NCBI GenBank assembly: GCA_036936605.1
Contig: JAUPFV010000001.1
Span: 69,769,910 to 69,833,909 of the forward strand
DNA: 64,000 nucleotides
Reading direction: 5' to 3'
Source of the DNA: Limnanthes douglasii subsp. nivea
Lineage: Eukaryota > Streptophyta > Magnoliopsida > Brassicales > Limnanthaceae
The notes beneath the pieces were generated by a model, which saw only the letters and a program-made list of their open reading frames with translations, did not search any database and had not been told where the DNA came from. A program made the translations under genes and the position numbers. Shown here piece by piece: positions 22,151 to 34,469 of this stretch. Position 1 is the stretch's first letter; every line of letters starts with the position of its first letter.

Positions 22151-23456
22151 CTTCGGTAACCCGTTTTACCATCCGTCGAAACCCGAATATTGTTAGTTGG
22201 TAGCCTAAAAATCTAGCGGATCTTTTCTGATTTTCTGGAGACTAATGTGAGTATAATGAGATTTAGTGTTGTTTCAAAATATTTAACATGTTTTATATCA
22301 TTTCTTATAGTATATTTTTTTATTATTTTTATAAGTTATTTTAGTCGTAAGGTGAACTGAGATGTTAAGGGAAATGATATAGTTGGATATAGTTTGAGAC
22401 TATTTACTTGGACGAAGTGACGTAAGTATTTTTGTAGTAGAGATCGTTTGAAAGATTAACTTGCATCATCTTTCTGATATAAGTGGAGACCATCTACGTT
22501 GACAAAGTGGTATATCGACGGATGACGGTCATAGTAAAGCGGCGATGAATGGTCTTTGGAAGATATAAAATAAAAATCCAACTACCGACACTGAGGCATA
22601 AAAGAGGGCTTTTGGAAGGCGAGTGTTGCAGACCAGTTTTCCATATTTGTTTATTTATAATTTGGAATTTATCTTGCTCTGCATTTATTAGATTGTTCTT
22701 AAAACGACTGTTTTGTTTCACATGATATGATGTTGATTTATTTTAGACTTAGACTTGTTCATTTTAAATGATATCACTGTGCGTATTTTTTTATGTTTTG
22801 TATGATTCATATACTTTTTAACTTTAATTATTTAAAAAATATTTGTTAATAATGTTTGTAACAGATGAAACAAACTATGTTAATAAGATCTAATCTATCT
22901 AAACTGATATATCATGTTTTAAAAATGTGTAATTTATTTTAAAATCGGTTTAAGATTATTATTTTAAAGAAAAAAAACTATATTAATAAGGTCATAGTGG
23001 GACACTATCATGGTATCACTGGTAGTGTGTCATTTTACAAGTGATACCTGGCCATTGTGTCGCCAATATCTTAGAAATATTTTTACAATAACATTATGTA
23101 TAAATTTAGCTAAAATATCAGTTTTATAGTGGTATGATACTTCCGACTCGAACCATGAGATTCAGTGGTAGAATGCCAATGTATCGTCATTACTTTAGCC
23201 AAATTTTTACATAGCCATACTCTAAAAATTTAGTTGAGATACTGACGAAACAGTGGTCTGGTATTCACGATGTTAGTGTAATGCATGTACCATATGTATT
23301 CATGGTCCTATTTAATTCAACATTATCTCTCTAGCTATAAAATACTAGTTTTATACATACGTCCCTACATTATTAGTTGTTTATTTAAACCTTACATTTT
23401 AAGTCTTATCCGAAACTACTTTAACCCAATACATCATTCATATTTGTATATATACA
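22151..23456. other. Unassigned AT-rich DNA left of element B
   Basis: No gene is seen. From about 22995 to 23280 related phrases recur (GTGTCGCCAATATCTTAGAA, ATCGTCATTACTTTAGCCAA, GTGGTATGATAC, GTGGTCTGGTAT), giving about three diverged copies of an 80-100 bp unit. Such repeats resemble subterminal regions of DNA transposons, but no ends were identified. Confidence 0.4.
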
Positions 23457-23736
23457 TGATAATAAAGTATCTGTTGGGCTAGAGGCCTTGTTTTGAAACG
23501 GTTTTGGACGTTATATGTTAAAGGTAAAGCTTAAGCTCTAAAGAATGACATTTTATATTAATGGGCATTTATAGCTCAAAGTCTCATATTGGTCACTATA
23601 AATACACCATATGATCCTCTTGGGAACGAGTGAACAACTATTATTTTACTTAGTATCTAATATTTTTTTTCTCTTTCTATATTAACTACCAATCAATTCT
23701 AATGATGACCATAATGTGAGCTCTTTTTAAACTAGT
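23457..23736 (+). repeat. 5' LTR of element B
   Basis: It starts TGATAATAAAGTATCTG and aligns to the 3' LTR through GGCTTAARC.CTAAAG, GACATTTTATATTAATGGGC, CACTATAAATA (TATA region) and CTACCAATCAATTCT. The end is approximate. No intact primer-binding site of the TTGGCGCCG type is visible after it. Confidence 0.75.
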
Positions 23737-24689
23737 ACCTGAAGATAACCTTCAAAACCCTATCACATATTTGTTCTGGAAGTGAGATGCGATAGGATAC
23801 CTACTCATGAAACTATTATTACACCTCTTACCCTAGTACGAGATGGGTCGGGGATCTCAAAACCCACTTGACTCATCAATCTCGCTTGCTCAGTCAAATG
23901 GATAAGACGGTTGATTGAGTCTCAAATCGCTACCCTCCAAACACAAAAAAGAGACTCTATCGAGTACCACTTCTGGTCCCGAGGTGGTCGCTTCCAAAGT
24001 GGAGGGATGCTGACCAACATAAGCGAACTGGGCTGCGGTCTAAAGTATGTATCATAAAACCTTCCAAGGATATGATAGAAGTGATACATACGAGTTCACG
24101 ATACCTTATTGCTCAGATCTTGCTCATAATTCCTCGATGAGGAAGTATATAGTGAAAGAGAGGTATTAATCTATATCAGTGAGTGTTAAAGAGAACTTAT
24201 CTTCACCGCACAGGAAAAGACATCAACGAATGGACTATGGGGGTGCAACATACATGTGTTATTCAGGATAAAGGCATGTGAGAGAGAGAGAACCAAAGGA
24301 ATTCACGAATAAATATCCAGGTTGACCAACCGGAGATGAGGTAAGATGCGTGAGAAGTTCATGCCGCTGTCAAACGTGGCAGTTATTGGCTGATAGCTCA
24401 GTAGGCGTACTGATACATGACTTTGAATGGTCAGCAGTAGGTTAACTTTGTCTATCCCAGACTTCAGATCGGATTCGACCCTCACGGATAGAATCCATTA
24501 GGCATCAATAGGCATCCCCACGGTAGGGGCATGTCTATAGTAATCAAGCCCTTTGTTTAACGTCGAATCCTTCTATCGCGTGAACCCATGAACCCATCTC
24601 TTTCTATACCCAAAGATATATGAGAAAGGTATATTCTCTCATCCTAGATATTATGGCAATCGAACTATCATGAAGGTTCGACGTACATA

Positions 24690-25625
24690 AAATGGTTAAG
24701 TATGATGGTACTGGTGACCTTGAACACCACATATAGCAGTTTACGAACGTGATGATAAGATCCTCGGAGGAAAACCAATTATGGTGTCAATCATTCTCGA
24801 TGAAGTTCAATGATAACTTTTTGACATGGTTCAATGGGTTGGTCTCGAGGTACATAACAAGTTTTGATCATTTGTGGACTTTGTTCCGATAGAATGGTTC
24901 ACCACATATGCATGAGGAAAATGTTGTGGATAACGAGCAATGTTTCATGCACACCAAGAACAGCCTTTATGATTATCGAGATGAGATGGCCGTTAACTCG
25001 TACAGGCAGGGGTTTATCCCGTGGACAAACCCGGCAGAGGAAGTTATCAGGAAGAAATATTTGACCCTCAAAGCCTTTTTGGCACATGTTGAGTCCCAAA
25101 CCCATATATAAGATACGATACATCTACACATGGTTCCGGAAAATTCTTCGAAATAAAATTACCAACCTTTAGGTCATGTGACCACTTCAACCCCTCTTCG
25201 TACACCACGGGTGATCCAGAAGTAGCAGGTGTATACATCTTCCCCTCGCTCTCTAAGATCACATTGCAGGAGTAATTAATTAAAGTCCATACCCATATGA
25301 AACCGCAAGCCTCAGCTTTGTGAAATGCCTCTTCAGGAGTATGGCATGATGATCGGAGGAATAAGTAGCTAAGACACGAATAACTAGACAAATTTGACAG
25401 AGAGCATGGTACAAATCTACCAAAAATTTAAAGGTCAAGTCCACTTCTGGCCTCCCATGCCCCTTATCACCAAACCTTGAGATGATAAGAATGGAAAGCA
25501 TTGCAAGTATCATAATGGCATCGATTATTGGACAAAGGATTGCATTGCCCTTACGGAAGAAATCCATAACTTAATCGACAATAGTAAACTACTTAGTCGT
25601 ATATGAACACGTGGTGAGCAAAGTA
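24690..25625 (+). pseudogene. Element B gag remnant
   Basis: Gag packages the retrotransposon RNA. The plus strand reads KYDGTGDLEHHI, stop, QF (about 24700-24740), then SFSMKFNDNFLTWFNGL (about 24790-24840) and SFDHLWTLFR (about 24860-24892). This is the usual Ty3 gag pattern G-x-x-DP-x-x-H-x-x-x-F with A-x-x-W-x-x-x-L. The zinc-knuckle-like part KHCKYHNGIDYWTKDCIALTEEI (about 25495-25565) matches the CxxHxxxxHxxxxC motif of Tat gag in altered form. Stops and frameshifts interrupt the frame. Long minus-strand frames over 25068-25567 are shadows of this region. Confidence 0.7.
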
Positions 25626-25639
25626 TTGCTCATAGAAGA

Positions 25640-25985
25640 AAATAATTTCCTCAAACTAGTTTACAACGTGAGCAAGAGCTTGTTCCCCGTGGAGATGAGG
25701 TATTTTCAGCTTGAATATTAGGCATTGGCCTGGATAAGATCAGACCAAAAAATGTGGCTTTACTTCTAAGGTCATTTAATTATGGTTCAAACTTCTTTCA
25801 TACTCTACAATGATTTTTAGAATCTCAATGTCTCGACGAGGTTAACCTATTGGTTGATGGAGTTGGGAGACTTCAATATTTTTTATGAACCAAGGAGAGT
25901 TATTAAAGCACATGTCTAGGTCTATTTTCTCACGGAATTTCACGTAGAGAAGCCAGAACCACTAATCGAGCCAGTAGAGCCGGAG
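25640..25985 (+). pseudogene. Element B reverse transcriptase/RNase H linker fragment
   Basis: Translation gives LVYNVSKSLFPVEMRYFQLE, stop, ALAWI, then LTYWLMELGDFNIFYEPRRV and IKAHV. These match the end of the Ty3 RT-associated RNase H and the linker (YPxLEKLALAL ... WxxELxxFxIxYxPRxxIKAQ). The N-terminal RT motifs and the protease are absent: gag zinc-knuckle sequence is followed within about 30 codons by this fragment, so about 2 kb is deleted compared with element C. Confidence 0.7.
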
Positions 25986-26799
25986 TGGACAGTTTTCACA
26001 TACATAGGTTCAAATATTTTAGGTTGTTAGGTAAGTGTCCAAATTTTGTCCTCATCGGAAATAAACTGAACAAGGACATTCACTGTGGTTTCCAACCTTC
26101 AAATAGAAAGGTTGAGTCTAAGGTTGGCCTACATATGTCGTGCAAAAAAAAGTTTGATTGAAAAACGATTCCAAACTCCTCACAAAAACATGATTTGGAG
26201 AAAAACGAATTTTAAAATGATCAATTGGTTAAATACCTAAAAGCATTAAAGGCTGAGGTCCAATTTTTTGACAAGGTATTTTCGAGCAAATCCCTAGAGC
26301 GGAAAATTTCCAAGAAAACGCTCTGGCTTTGATAGTTTGTTTCGAAATGGATCCATGGGTCTTGTTACAAATACACCCCTGGATCAATAAGAAGAACAGT
26401 GCCAATCATGAGGATACCTTAGAATGAGGGCGTTCGAGGCTCAAGAGTAGAGGTTCAAAATATTAAATTTTTAAACAGGGGAATTTTCCTAGCATATGGT
26501 GTCGCGGTGCGAAGATTGAAGTTTGAGGCAAAATGATTTATCATCTTGGGTGGCACCCCTTCTAAATAAGTGTTGAGTCGGTCTTTACTTTGATGGTTGG
26601 GACCTGAAGATTCGGCCATGGTATTGAAATATATTCACTACAAACAAGGGTCCGTTCATTTTAATTATAAGACGTTTACCCGAAGGGTTCTACTAATATG
26701 ATTATTTTGGCCAACCATATCAATATATGTTAAGATTTTAGTAAAAACGTGTCACCTCAATCAACAGTTCTCTAATACTATTCATGTCCTTGAGGTTCC

Positions 26800-27560
26800 A
26801 TTAGAATCGATCTCTGAATCACTACCCTTTGGTGGGTTGGGATTAGACTTGGTCGCATCGTTTCCCATCACTTCGAAAGAATGTAAACACCATCATTGTC
26901 ACTAGGGAATAATTTTCAAAATGGATAAAGGTATAACCTCTCTCTAGGATCACGACCAAGAATGTGATCGACTTTATATTGACTAACATTTGTCATAGGT
27001 CCGATGTCCCAAAGTTTATTACCATGGACAATGGTCTTCAATTCCAAAATGCTGAAATCGATATATTTTGTCAAAAGAGAGTTAAAAAGAAATATATTTC
27101 TACCTCATTACACCCTCAAGTGAATGGGCAAGTGGAGGTGACAAACTTGAGCATCCTTAAATGCATTAACAAGAGTCTAGTGGGGGTGGTTGGCAAATGT
27201 CCAAACTACCTCCAAGAAGTTATATGAATATATATATATATATATATATATATGAAAACTCCACGAACTACCACCGGAGAAACTTCATTCACCCTTGAGT
27301 ATAGCATGGATGTTGTATTACCAACAGAGATAGATCTTCCTTCTTATAGAGTTTTATAGTACTTAAATAAGGGACACTAATAAAGAAGAAAGGTAGAACT
27401 GGATCTGATAAAATAAGAGAGAACCAAAGCCCCTACGGGTCCAACACTACCAGACTCTTATGAGGAGTAGATACGTGTCTAAAGTCAGAAATCGTGAGTT
27501 CATGGTAAGGGAAAGGGTCCTCAGGAAAGTTGTTTTGCACACTAAGGACTGAAGGCTGGG
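26800..27560 (+). pseudogene. Element B integrase remnant
   Basis: Integrase inserts the DNA copy into the genome. Two of the three DDE acidic positions are visible: FITMDNGLQFQ (about 27015-27050, second Asp) and HPQVNGQVEVTN (about 27111-27150, Glu). After a TA microsatellite (27229-27254), TTTGETSFTLEYSMDVVLPTEI matches the downstream core (TGETPFxLxYGxEAVxPxEI), and VRERVLRKVV followed by GKLG matches the C-terminal chromatin-binding region. Stops interrupt the frame. Confidence 0.75.
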
Positions 27561-28397
27561 CAAGCTAGGTCCAAGATTGGAAGACCCGTACACTATGATA
27601 AAAAAAAATCAAATCAATAACTTGTAAATTAATGGATAAAAAAGGAATGATACTTCAACACCCATGGAATATTGAGCATCTCTGACTCTATCTTGTGTAA
27701 ATAATTAATAAATCTTGAACATCTTATTTTTCACATTAAAAATAGAATAATATGGAAAAAAGGTCGGAGGCGTAGGAAAATTATGAACACGTGTGCAAGT
27801 TAATAAAACATTTTTGTTTTTGTTTTTTATAAGTGTACGTGTTTTAAACTCAAGGTATTAGTAGTTCTCATAAAAATACCCAGTATATATTGGTTGAGAG
27901 AGAACTTCAAGCTCTGAGTAATCAATAAGGTCTCACTACTTTCTTTTCTCGTAAAAATACCCAATAAAGATTGGTTGAGGGAGAACTTCAAGCTCTGAAT
28001 AATCAATAAAGTCTCTATAATTTCTTTTTCTATAAAAGTACCTAACAAAGATTTATTAAGAGAGAACTTCGAGCCCGGGGTGATCATCAAGGTCTCCAAC
28101 TCGCTGCGATCACCAAGGTCCAACTACTTTCAAAACAAGTTTGGCTACTGATAGCGATACGTATCCAGTTCTGGAACAAACTTTAACTCACTACAAGACT
28201 GATCACTTTGTGGGAAAAAAACGAAGCAAGTAAATTGGTGGTATGAAATGATCTCGAAGGTTCAAATATGCATTATAAAATACCCCGACCATCCGCGTAC
28301 TGTTCGAGGTTCAAAAAGAGAAAATACAATCGCTGCCTTGAACATCCTTGAACTCTGGTTCCAGAGTTAGTAAAAACATAAACAAAAAGGTAAAATT

Positions 28398-30444
28398 TCA
28401 TTCTTTATTACTAGAAACATGGGGAATCGCATCAGAGGTGGAAAGAGAATTATTGGTAGCAATATCGGTTATGGAGTTTAAAGTTTCAGAGTTCTTTTTA
28501 GCAGGGTGTGCAAAAGGCTCGCCCAATATCATCGCATCAATTCTATCTTCCTTTTTGACCTCTTCATTTTCCTCATCTTCATCATCTAACACAAGTTTGA
28601 ATTCCACTGACACCCCAGAAGGATGTTGAGCCTCATAAACCTCCCTTTAAATCCCCCCGAGGTTGAGTTTCGGGAAAATTTGGTGGAATGACAAGACCAT
28701 TTGTTTGCAAATATCATCTATTTTTTCTTTAGTGACATCAATAAAAGCTTTTATCTCATCCCCATTCTTCTTTCCTATGTCTTTGACGGCTTCTTGGGCA
28801 GTTGTCTGATATTGTTTTCAAGCTCTCATTATCTGCTCTGATCTTGGTGATCTTTTTGTCCATCTTATCATCTATATTGGGGCTAATAGTGTTGTGAGTC
28901 CTCAATATTTTCTATTTTTCACTTTCTTTCGAGAAAATTTATATGTGGATAATTGACTGATGTATTTGCTAAAAGCTCGAACTCCATCTATAAACTTCAT
29001 GAATTTTCTCCTAGAGTCTGCGTGCGCCAAAGTGTCAACTTTTTTTCCTGTTTATTTGTCCTCAATACTCAGCCACTTTCCATGTCCCAAAATTTCGAAT
29101 CAACTAGGTTAGGGTAGGTGAAGCACTGTGGAACTCACAATTCCAATTGGTTTTTCCCAGTTACTCAGCAATACAAATTGTTCTTTACCTTCACTTTCTG
29201 ACCCGATATACAACTTTGAATGCTCAGCAAAGAAGATTTAAATGGGAAAACTTAACACACATCAAGTAATTAATTAGGAGAATTCCATGAGCTGATTACC
29301 AAGTAGAAGGAATTTCTATTTGAGGAGATGTACTGCTTCAAAGTAGGGGAACTCTTACGAGCGGATCTTCATAAGTTTCTAAGGGTACTTGGGTCAACCA
29401 AACTTATTAGGATCCTATTCTCCCACGTGCCCCGCACAAATATAAATTTATTTTTCCATGTCGCTTCACACTCCACCAGATATGTTACCACCTTTAGGTC
29501 ATCCCCCATAGTAAGACTATATCAGGGTACCAATGGTTGATAGAGATTTTGCTTTGAGAAGTCAACTAATCCATCGTTAGAGGAATCCATGATAAAACGA
29601 AGGTGATTATAAAAGACATCACCGTCCTCTAAGCATTAGGACTAACTTGACTTTGGCATAGATAAAGTTGGTTAAAAATTTCTCTAAGGCTTGGGTAAAA
29701 CGGAAAACGAAAGCCCTAATAAAGGATATCGGTAAAGAATACTAACTCATCTGACTTTATGGAAAGAGAGGTTCCCTCCTCCGCCGGTAATGTTATCTTC
29801 AAGTTCTCAAGAATTCACCACAGAGATTGCATCTCCGTGATCATATGGGATTACGAATATATATATATATATACAATATTTTAGAGGACAACACAGTGTG
29901 TATCTGTTATTTTCAAATATAATCCATGAAACTCTAATATAAGAGGGCTATTAGGTTGATCCGGGATCTCCGGTTTTGTCTACCCTGGACTTTAAGGTTT
30001 CTTCTCTTTTTTTACGCGCTAGCAAAGAACTCTCACCTTCGAGTTGATGATGGATCTTAAAGTCATTCTTCTTTAAGATCTGCATCTTCTTTGGAGTAGT
30101 AGAGGTTATTAGTCATTTATCGGTCCTCACACTCTCTATAGCGCCTTCCATCACATCATCAGTAAGAATGTTCCTTGAAGAAATTTATGGCTGTAAGAAG
30201 GGAGCTTGAGGACTAACCAAATGGGTCACTATCGTTGTAACATTCCTCGAAGGGCACTTGATGATTGTCAGACCGTGCCTCGACCGATTAGCTTCGGTTG
30301 GATGGTTGACTATTTGAGGACCATGGTATGAGAAGGACGTCAAGTTATTATATTTTATATCTCTAAAGATTCTAACTCCAAAGGCATGTTCAAGTTTTCA
30401 GGATCATATAATCACCTAAAAAGGTTGATGTTTTTTCCTGTCAT
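28398..30444 (-). pseudogene. Element B antisense ORF (Tat extra ORF)
   Basis: The frame starts at the Met at 30444 (MTGKNINLF, then LYDPENLNMPLELE). A near-identical start is found in the fragment copy at 49053 (MAQKNINLYKRLYDPKNLN). About 29480-29390 encodes TWKNKFIFVRGTWENR, matching KHRFIFISGVWENE in element C. The C-terminus (28613-28398) is acidic, with LVLDDEDEENEEVKKED. Antisense ORFs in this position are known for Tat-group elements; the role is unknown. Stops and frameshifts break it. Confidence 0.6.
29859..29872. repeat. Short TA run
   Basis: A short TA microsatellite inside element B. Confidence 0.8.
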
Positions 30445-31090
30445 AATTTGGAATAAAATAAAAAAGAATAGTATACCTTTATAAAAGATTGTATTGCGCA
30501 AGAAGAAAAGTAAAAAAAATAGGAAAAGGACACGAATCAGAGTATAAGGCTTTAAAAAAATGGACTTTGATAACTGAGAACGTAAGTAAACAGAGTGTGG
30601 ATTACCGAGAAATCACACGGTCGAAGATATAAAACACAACGGACGACTGGTGGAGTTTCTCCCTCTCGATTTAGGAACTTATCTCTCTAGAAAATATTGA
30701 AAAAAAGGTGAGGCTCACCGTTATTTATAAGAGAAACAATTCGTCACACTATCCTAAGAAGTAATTATGGCATGTTTCGTCACCAAGCACGTATTGTAAG
30801 TCTGTGGAGATTATTTGTCCCAAAGTCAGAAAATGAGTGACACATAGCAGAAACACATTGCATGAGTTCTAGAGAAGCATGAAATTAAAGCTTCAAATCT
30901 TTTCAAATTTTATTATACGAAGAACTTCAAAGTTATTAATTTGAAGCGGATCAAATTTAGAAACCATAACTCGAAATGAATCAGCTCGCATGCCAAATGA
31001 ACCCTAATAAGATTCACGTCAAACATCTGAACCTTGTTTGGGGGCTTCAAGTATTCTTGCCTCGACTACTTAGAATGAACAAGGGACTAT

Positions 31091-31350
31091 TGATAAGGGA
31101 ATTATCCGTCAGGCTGGGCGCCTTCATTTGGGCTGGGTTTGAACCTATAGGTTAGGCTTAAACCCCAAAGAAGGACATTTTATATTAATGGGCTCATACT
31201 CGTTACCATAAATATAGGATGTCATCCTCTTTGAAATTAGTGAACAATCATTTTAACTTAGCATTTAATATATGCTTTATCGCTCTAGTAACCTTCTCTA
31301 TATATTTTAACTACCAATCGATTCTCGGTGAGCTAATTTTGGGCTCATCA
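31091..31350 (+). repeat. 3' LTR of element B
   Basis: It starts TGATAAGGGAATTATCCG, follows a weak purine tract (AACAAGGGAC, 31078-31087) and ends GGGCTCATCA. CCATAAATATAGG is the TATA region. Compared with the 5' LTR there are many substitutions and short indels, so the insertion is old. Confidence 0.8.
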
Positions 31351-31355
31351 ATACC

Positions 31356-32119
31356 AATCAAACTTATCTTATATCTCCATATATAAATTTATAACAAATC
31401 AAATCTCTTATATCTATGATGTATAATAGACTATGTGTGAAGATAAGGTTTTGCTAAAAGTTGGTATCATTATGAGAGAAAATGGACGACTGAAACTACA
31501 TTATTTTTTGAGGAAATAGTTAGCAAAATATATTATATACATGATATGTATCGTACATACATGATGTCGCCTACATGAGGATGAAAAGAAATGTATATCA
31601 GTGTGGAATATTTGAAATCGTGTTTCAAATTTTTGGGTTTTCAACCTCTCGTACGATGTTAGGCCAGATACGTACAAGGTGTTCTCTTTGTGTGTTGATG
31701 ATTCCATTAAAAACATGTATTAGAAGAGGTGGACCTCAACTCGTTCAAAGAGACTGAAACAAATAGAAATTGATGCTTAGAACGACAAACTAAATATGCA
31801 AGGATATAGTTTTTCCTAAAGTATTATGTTATTTTTATTTTCTTATGATGTCTTTTTTATTTTATATTTAATGTTATAAGGTTATGATTTTAAGTTTGAT
31901 GTTTGCATATATAGGTTTTTGTTAAATCAAATCAAACAAGTTTTTAACATAAACACTTTACAATAACAAATAGTTCCAAAATAGATTAGACGTAATAATT
32001 TAAAAAAATTATCTAAATCGTCATTTCAAGATCAGAGGCGGACGATTTCGAATCTACAAATATATTCTATGAGGAGCCTTAATCAGTAGTGTTTTTTGTT
32101 ACACAATGTAATACAGTAA

Positions 32120-32174
<55 letters not shown>

Positions 32175-32443
32175 GGTGTGTGTGCGCGCGCACGTGTAGG
32201 GGGCGTACAATGCGCCCTTTGGAATAGAAAACTATATAAAAAGTTGAATAAATTAGGGTGCAAAAGTCACATTAATTCAACAACAAAATCGAAGCTAATT
32301 TCCTTGAAACATAAGAAGGGGTGTATTCATAATGGTAAAAAAAATCTATATCCCATGATACAAAATATATGATGTAGTTAAGAGTTAGTGTGATCCCGAC
32401 TCCCAAAGAAAATATTTTCATCCAACGTTCGATGTTTGTATTA

Positions 32444-32488
<45 letters not shown>

Positions 32489-33170
32489 TACTTTTATCCA
32501 TAAGCTATAGTAAAGACTCTGTCTAACTATTTCACCATTTATGGTCATACATGTCGTATGAAATATCCTGAACCCTACAATTGCCATGAGGTTTAATGTT
32601 GTTAACCGTAGCTATAAAAGCTTGATAGTATGGAAAATTGTTTTATGTATTTTTTTGGATCACGAAATCATAGTTCACAACTAATATTAAAGTTCGTTTT
32701 TTCAACTATTAATGGCTCGCTATGACTAATCGTTCCTCTAAATAGTGACAGTATCATAACTCAGACTTTGACTGAAGTCTTAGAAGTTCCATACTAATAA
32801 ATAGTTCCATTAGTTTGTATCGGTATATGAAAAAGAATAGGTAGAATTTTGTTCCATCTCCACACTTTGACCGACGAAGTTTTAAAATTTTTATCTAGTG
32901 CACTTTCTTTTTATGATTCTACCACGTGTTTGAAATGTCATTTATCTGGTTTAGTGGAGACGTGGTTATTCATTTACTTTTAGCCCGTTGACAACCAATG
33001 TGTTTCTGCGTCTCGAAAGACTCCAAAAGGGAAGATGTTTTCGGGTAAACTATTTAACCCATTTTTTGTTAATATGTTTTATACATAATTCGTTGTTAAT
33101 TTTCATAACAACTTGAACAAGTTTATCCATTTTTTGTTTCAAAAACTCTATCTCTTTTAGATTTGTACGT
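31356..33170. other. Unassigned AT-rich DNA with microsatellites
   Basis: No gene is recognised. It holds TA runs at about 32121-32171, which pass directly into a GTGTGTGTGCGCGCGC tract, and at about 32448-32486. A short hairpin GGGCGTA/TGCGCCC lies near 32201. Confidence 0.6.
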
Positions 33171-33249
33171 ATTATTAAACCTAACATTTTATAATGATCG
33201 TCCAAAATTCTAAATATACCATAATACCTTTTATTAGTGACTCATGAAT

Positions 33250-33990
33250 CTCGTACTACAAAACGATTTCTAAGATAGTGTTCGAGAAGTTACCTTCGAT
33301 TTTAGTGAACATCGTATGTCTATATTTGTGGGTTGCTAGAAAATCATTATTTTCATACGATCTTTTGATTGATCCATATAGCATCTCGACTAAAAACAAT
33401 TCAAATTTAAGCTTTACTTTATTAACAAACTCCTTTAAGTTGGAACGAGTGTTCTCCACGTGATTAGTGATCGTGTTTCCAATATAGAAGATTTTTTGGT
33501 GCATTCGATGGCTTGAGGATAATTTTTGAACTCACATTTCATATCATTTTGGTTGTTTTCGAATTCACATTCTCCGAATACATTATCTCATACCACAAGC
33601 CCCATAAAACAGTCAGAAAACGTTTGTTTTCTTCATGTGCTTCTTTGTATCCGTAATAAAATTTTGTTAACGTGTCATTGACATAGAGTGTGTGTTGTTT
33701 TTAGGAACATCTTTTCTACAGCATTCATATATGTCAAATCTCTATATGTCACAACCACAGTCGGTTCTTCAATCGAGCTAGCTATCATCTAATAACTGTA
33801 AATAATATAATACTCGCATGATATTTTTAGCCTTTTTCCCGAACATAAATGCAAATATAATGTAAGGAAGTCTAACTATTTGAGGTTGCTCCGAGAATCT
33901 CAAATAAAGACATCCCAATCATTATAATATTGCAAGCGCTATCCATTATCAACATTTTTGAAATGTCTCTAACAAATCGACAAAAATATA
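33250..33990 (-). pseudogene. MULE transposase remnant, Jittery/FAR1 type
   Basis: On minus from about 33990 the fragments read LMDSACNIIMIGMSLFEILG (the MDCTYKTNKYRMPLLEIVG region with the first catalytic Asp), VVTYRDLTYMNAVEKMF (normally VTDRDLALMNAI with the second Asp replaced by Tyr here), FYYGYKEAHEENKRFL, and TNHVENTRSNLKEFVNKVKL (the ESAHxxLK region). Order and spacing fit FAR1-like MULE transposases. Frameshifts and stops interrupt it. This is a different MULE lineage from 7850-17960. Its N-terminal and SWIM parts are not seen. Confidence 0.65.
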
Positions 33991-34054
33991 TTTGTAATGA
34001 TATCATTTCAACTTTGCCAACGGTTTGTCTTTAAAAAAATTAACGGTTTTATCA

Positions 34055-34190
34055 AACATGGTATATAATACCATATTAAAAACAAATTCATCGTTCAATT
34101 TTTTCATTCCGTTCAACTATTATTGTATATAATACGTATATTAAAAACAAATTCATCGTTCAACTTTTTCATTCCGTTCAAAATATCTCT
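34055..34190. repeat. Direct duplication of about 65 bp
   Basis: GTATATAATACCATATTAAA, then AACAAATTCATCGTTCAA and TTTTTCATTCCGTTCAA occur twice in a row (about 34061-34120 and 34125-34180). Confidence 0.8.
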
Positions 34191-34469
34191 CACACGAGTT
34201 TCCACCGAAAAAGAATGTCCCATTGTTTAACCTGAACCAAACGCCATACCGACTTGGGTACTATAAAACTTCGCCCAGATTCGTAGCCGAATGCTTGCAA
34301 CCCGTGAAGGCAGCTGTTATGTAAAGGCTTTCCATAACGAGGCTTTCCATGATGAGAACTCCGTTCTGTTGAAATGGTTTTGAATAATAACAGCTGATAC
34401 ATGGAATGAAATGTATGCACAAGATTCGATTTTGATGATTCAGTGTGTATACATACATACAGGTTGTAA

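Larger units (their letters stand above)
23457..31350 (+). mobile_element. Tat-type Ty3 retrotransposon, deletion derivative (element B)
   Basis: The element is 7.9 kb with LTRs at 23457-23736 and 31091-31350 and a 5-bp target duplication ATACA/ATACC (23452-23456 and 31351-31355). Plus-strand gag, RT/RNase H linker and integrase remnants are followed by an antisense ORF, the Tat layout. Protease and most of reverse transcriptase are missing between gag and RNase H. A 3' fragment of the same family is at 48158-49842. Confidence 0.85.

Noticed and set aside
25068..25567. Two long minus-strand frames (107 and 95 codons) inside element B that could be a captured host gene
   Set aside because: The plus strand over the same bases translates as gag, including the zinc-knuckle-like KHCKYHNG...KDCIALTEEI, so the minus frames are shadows.
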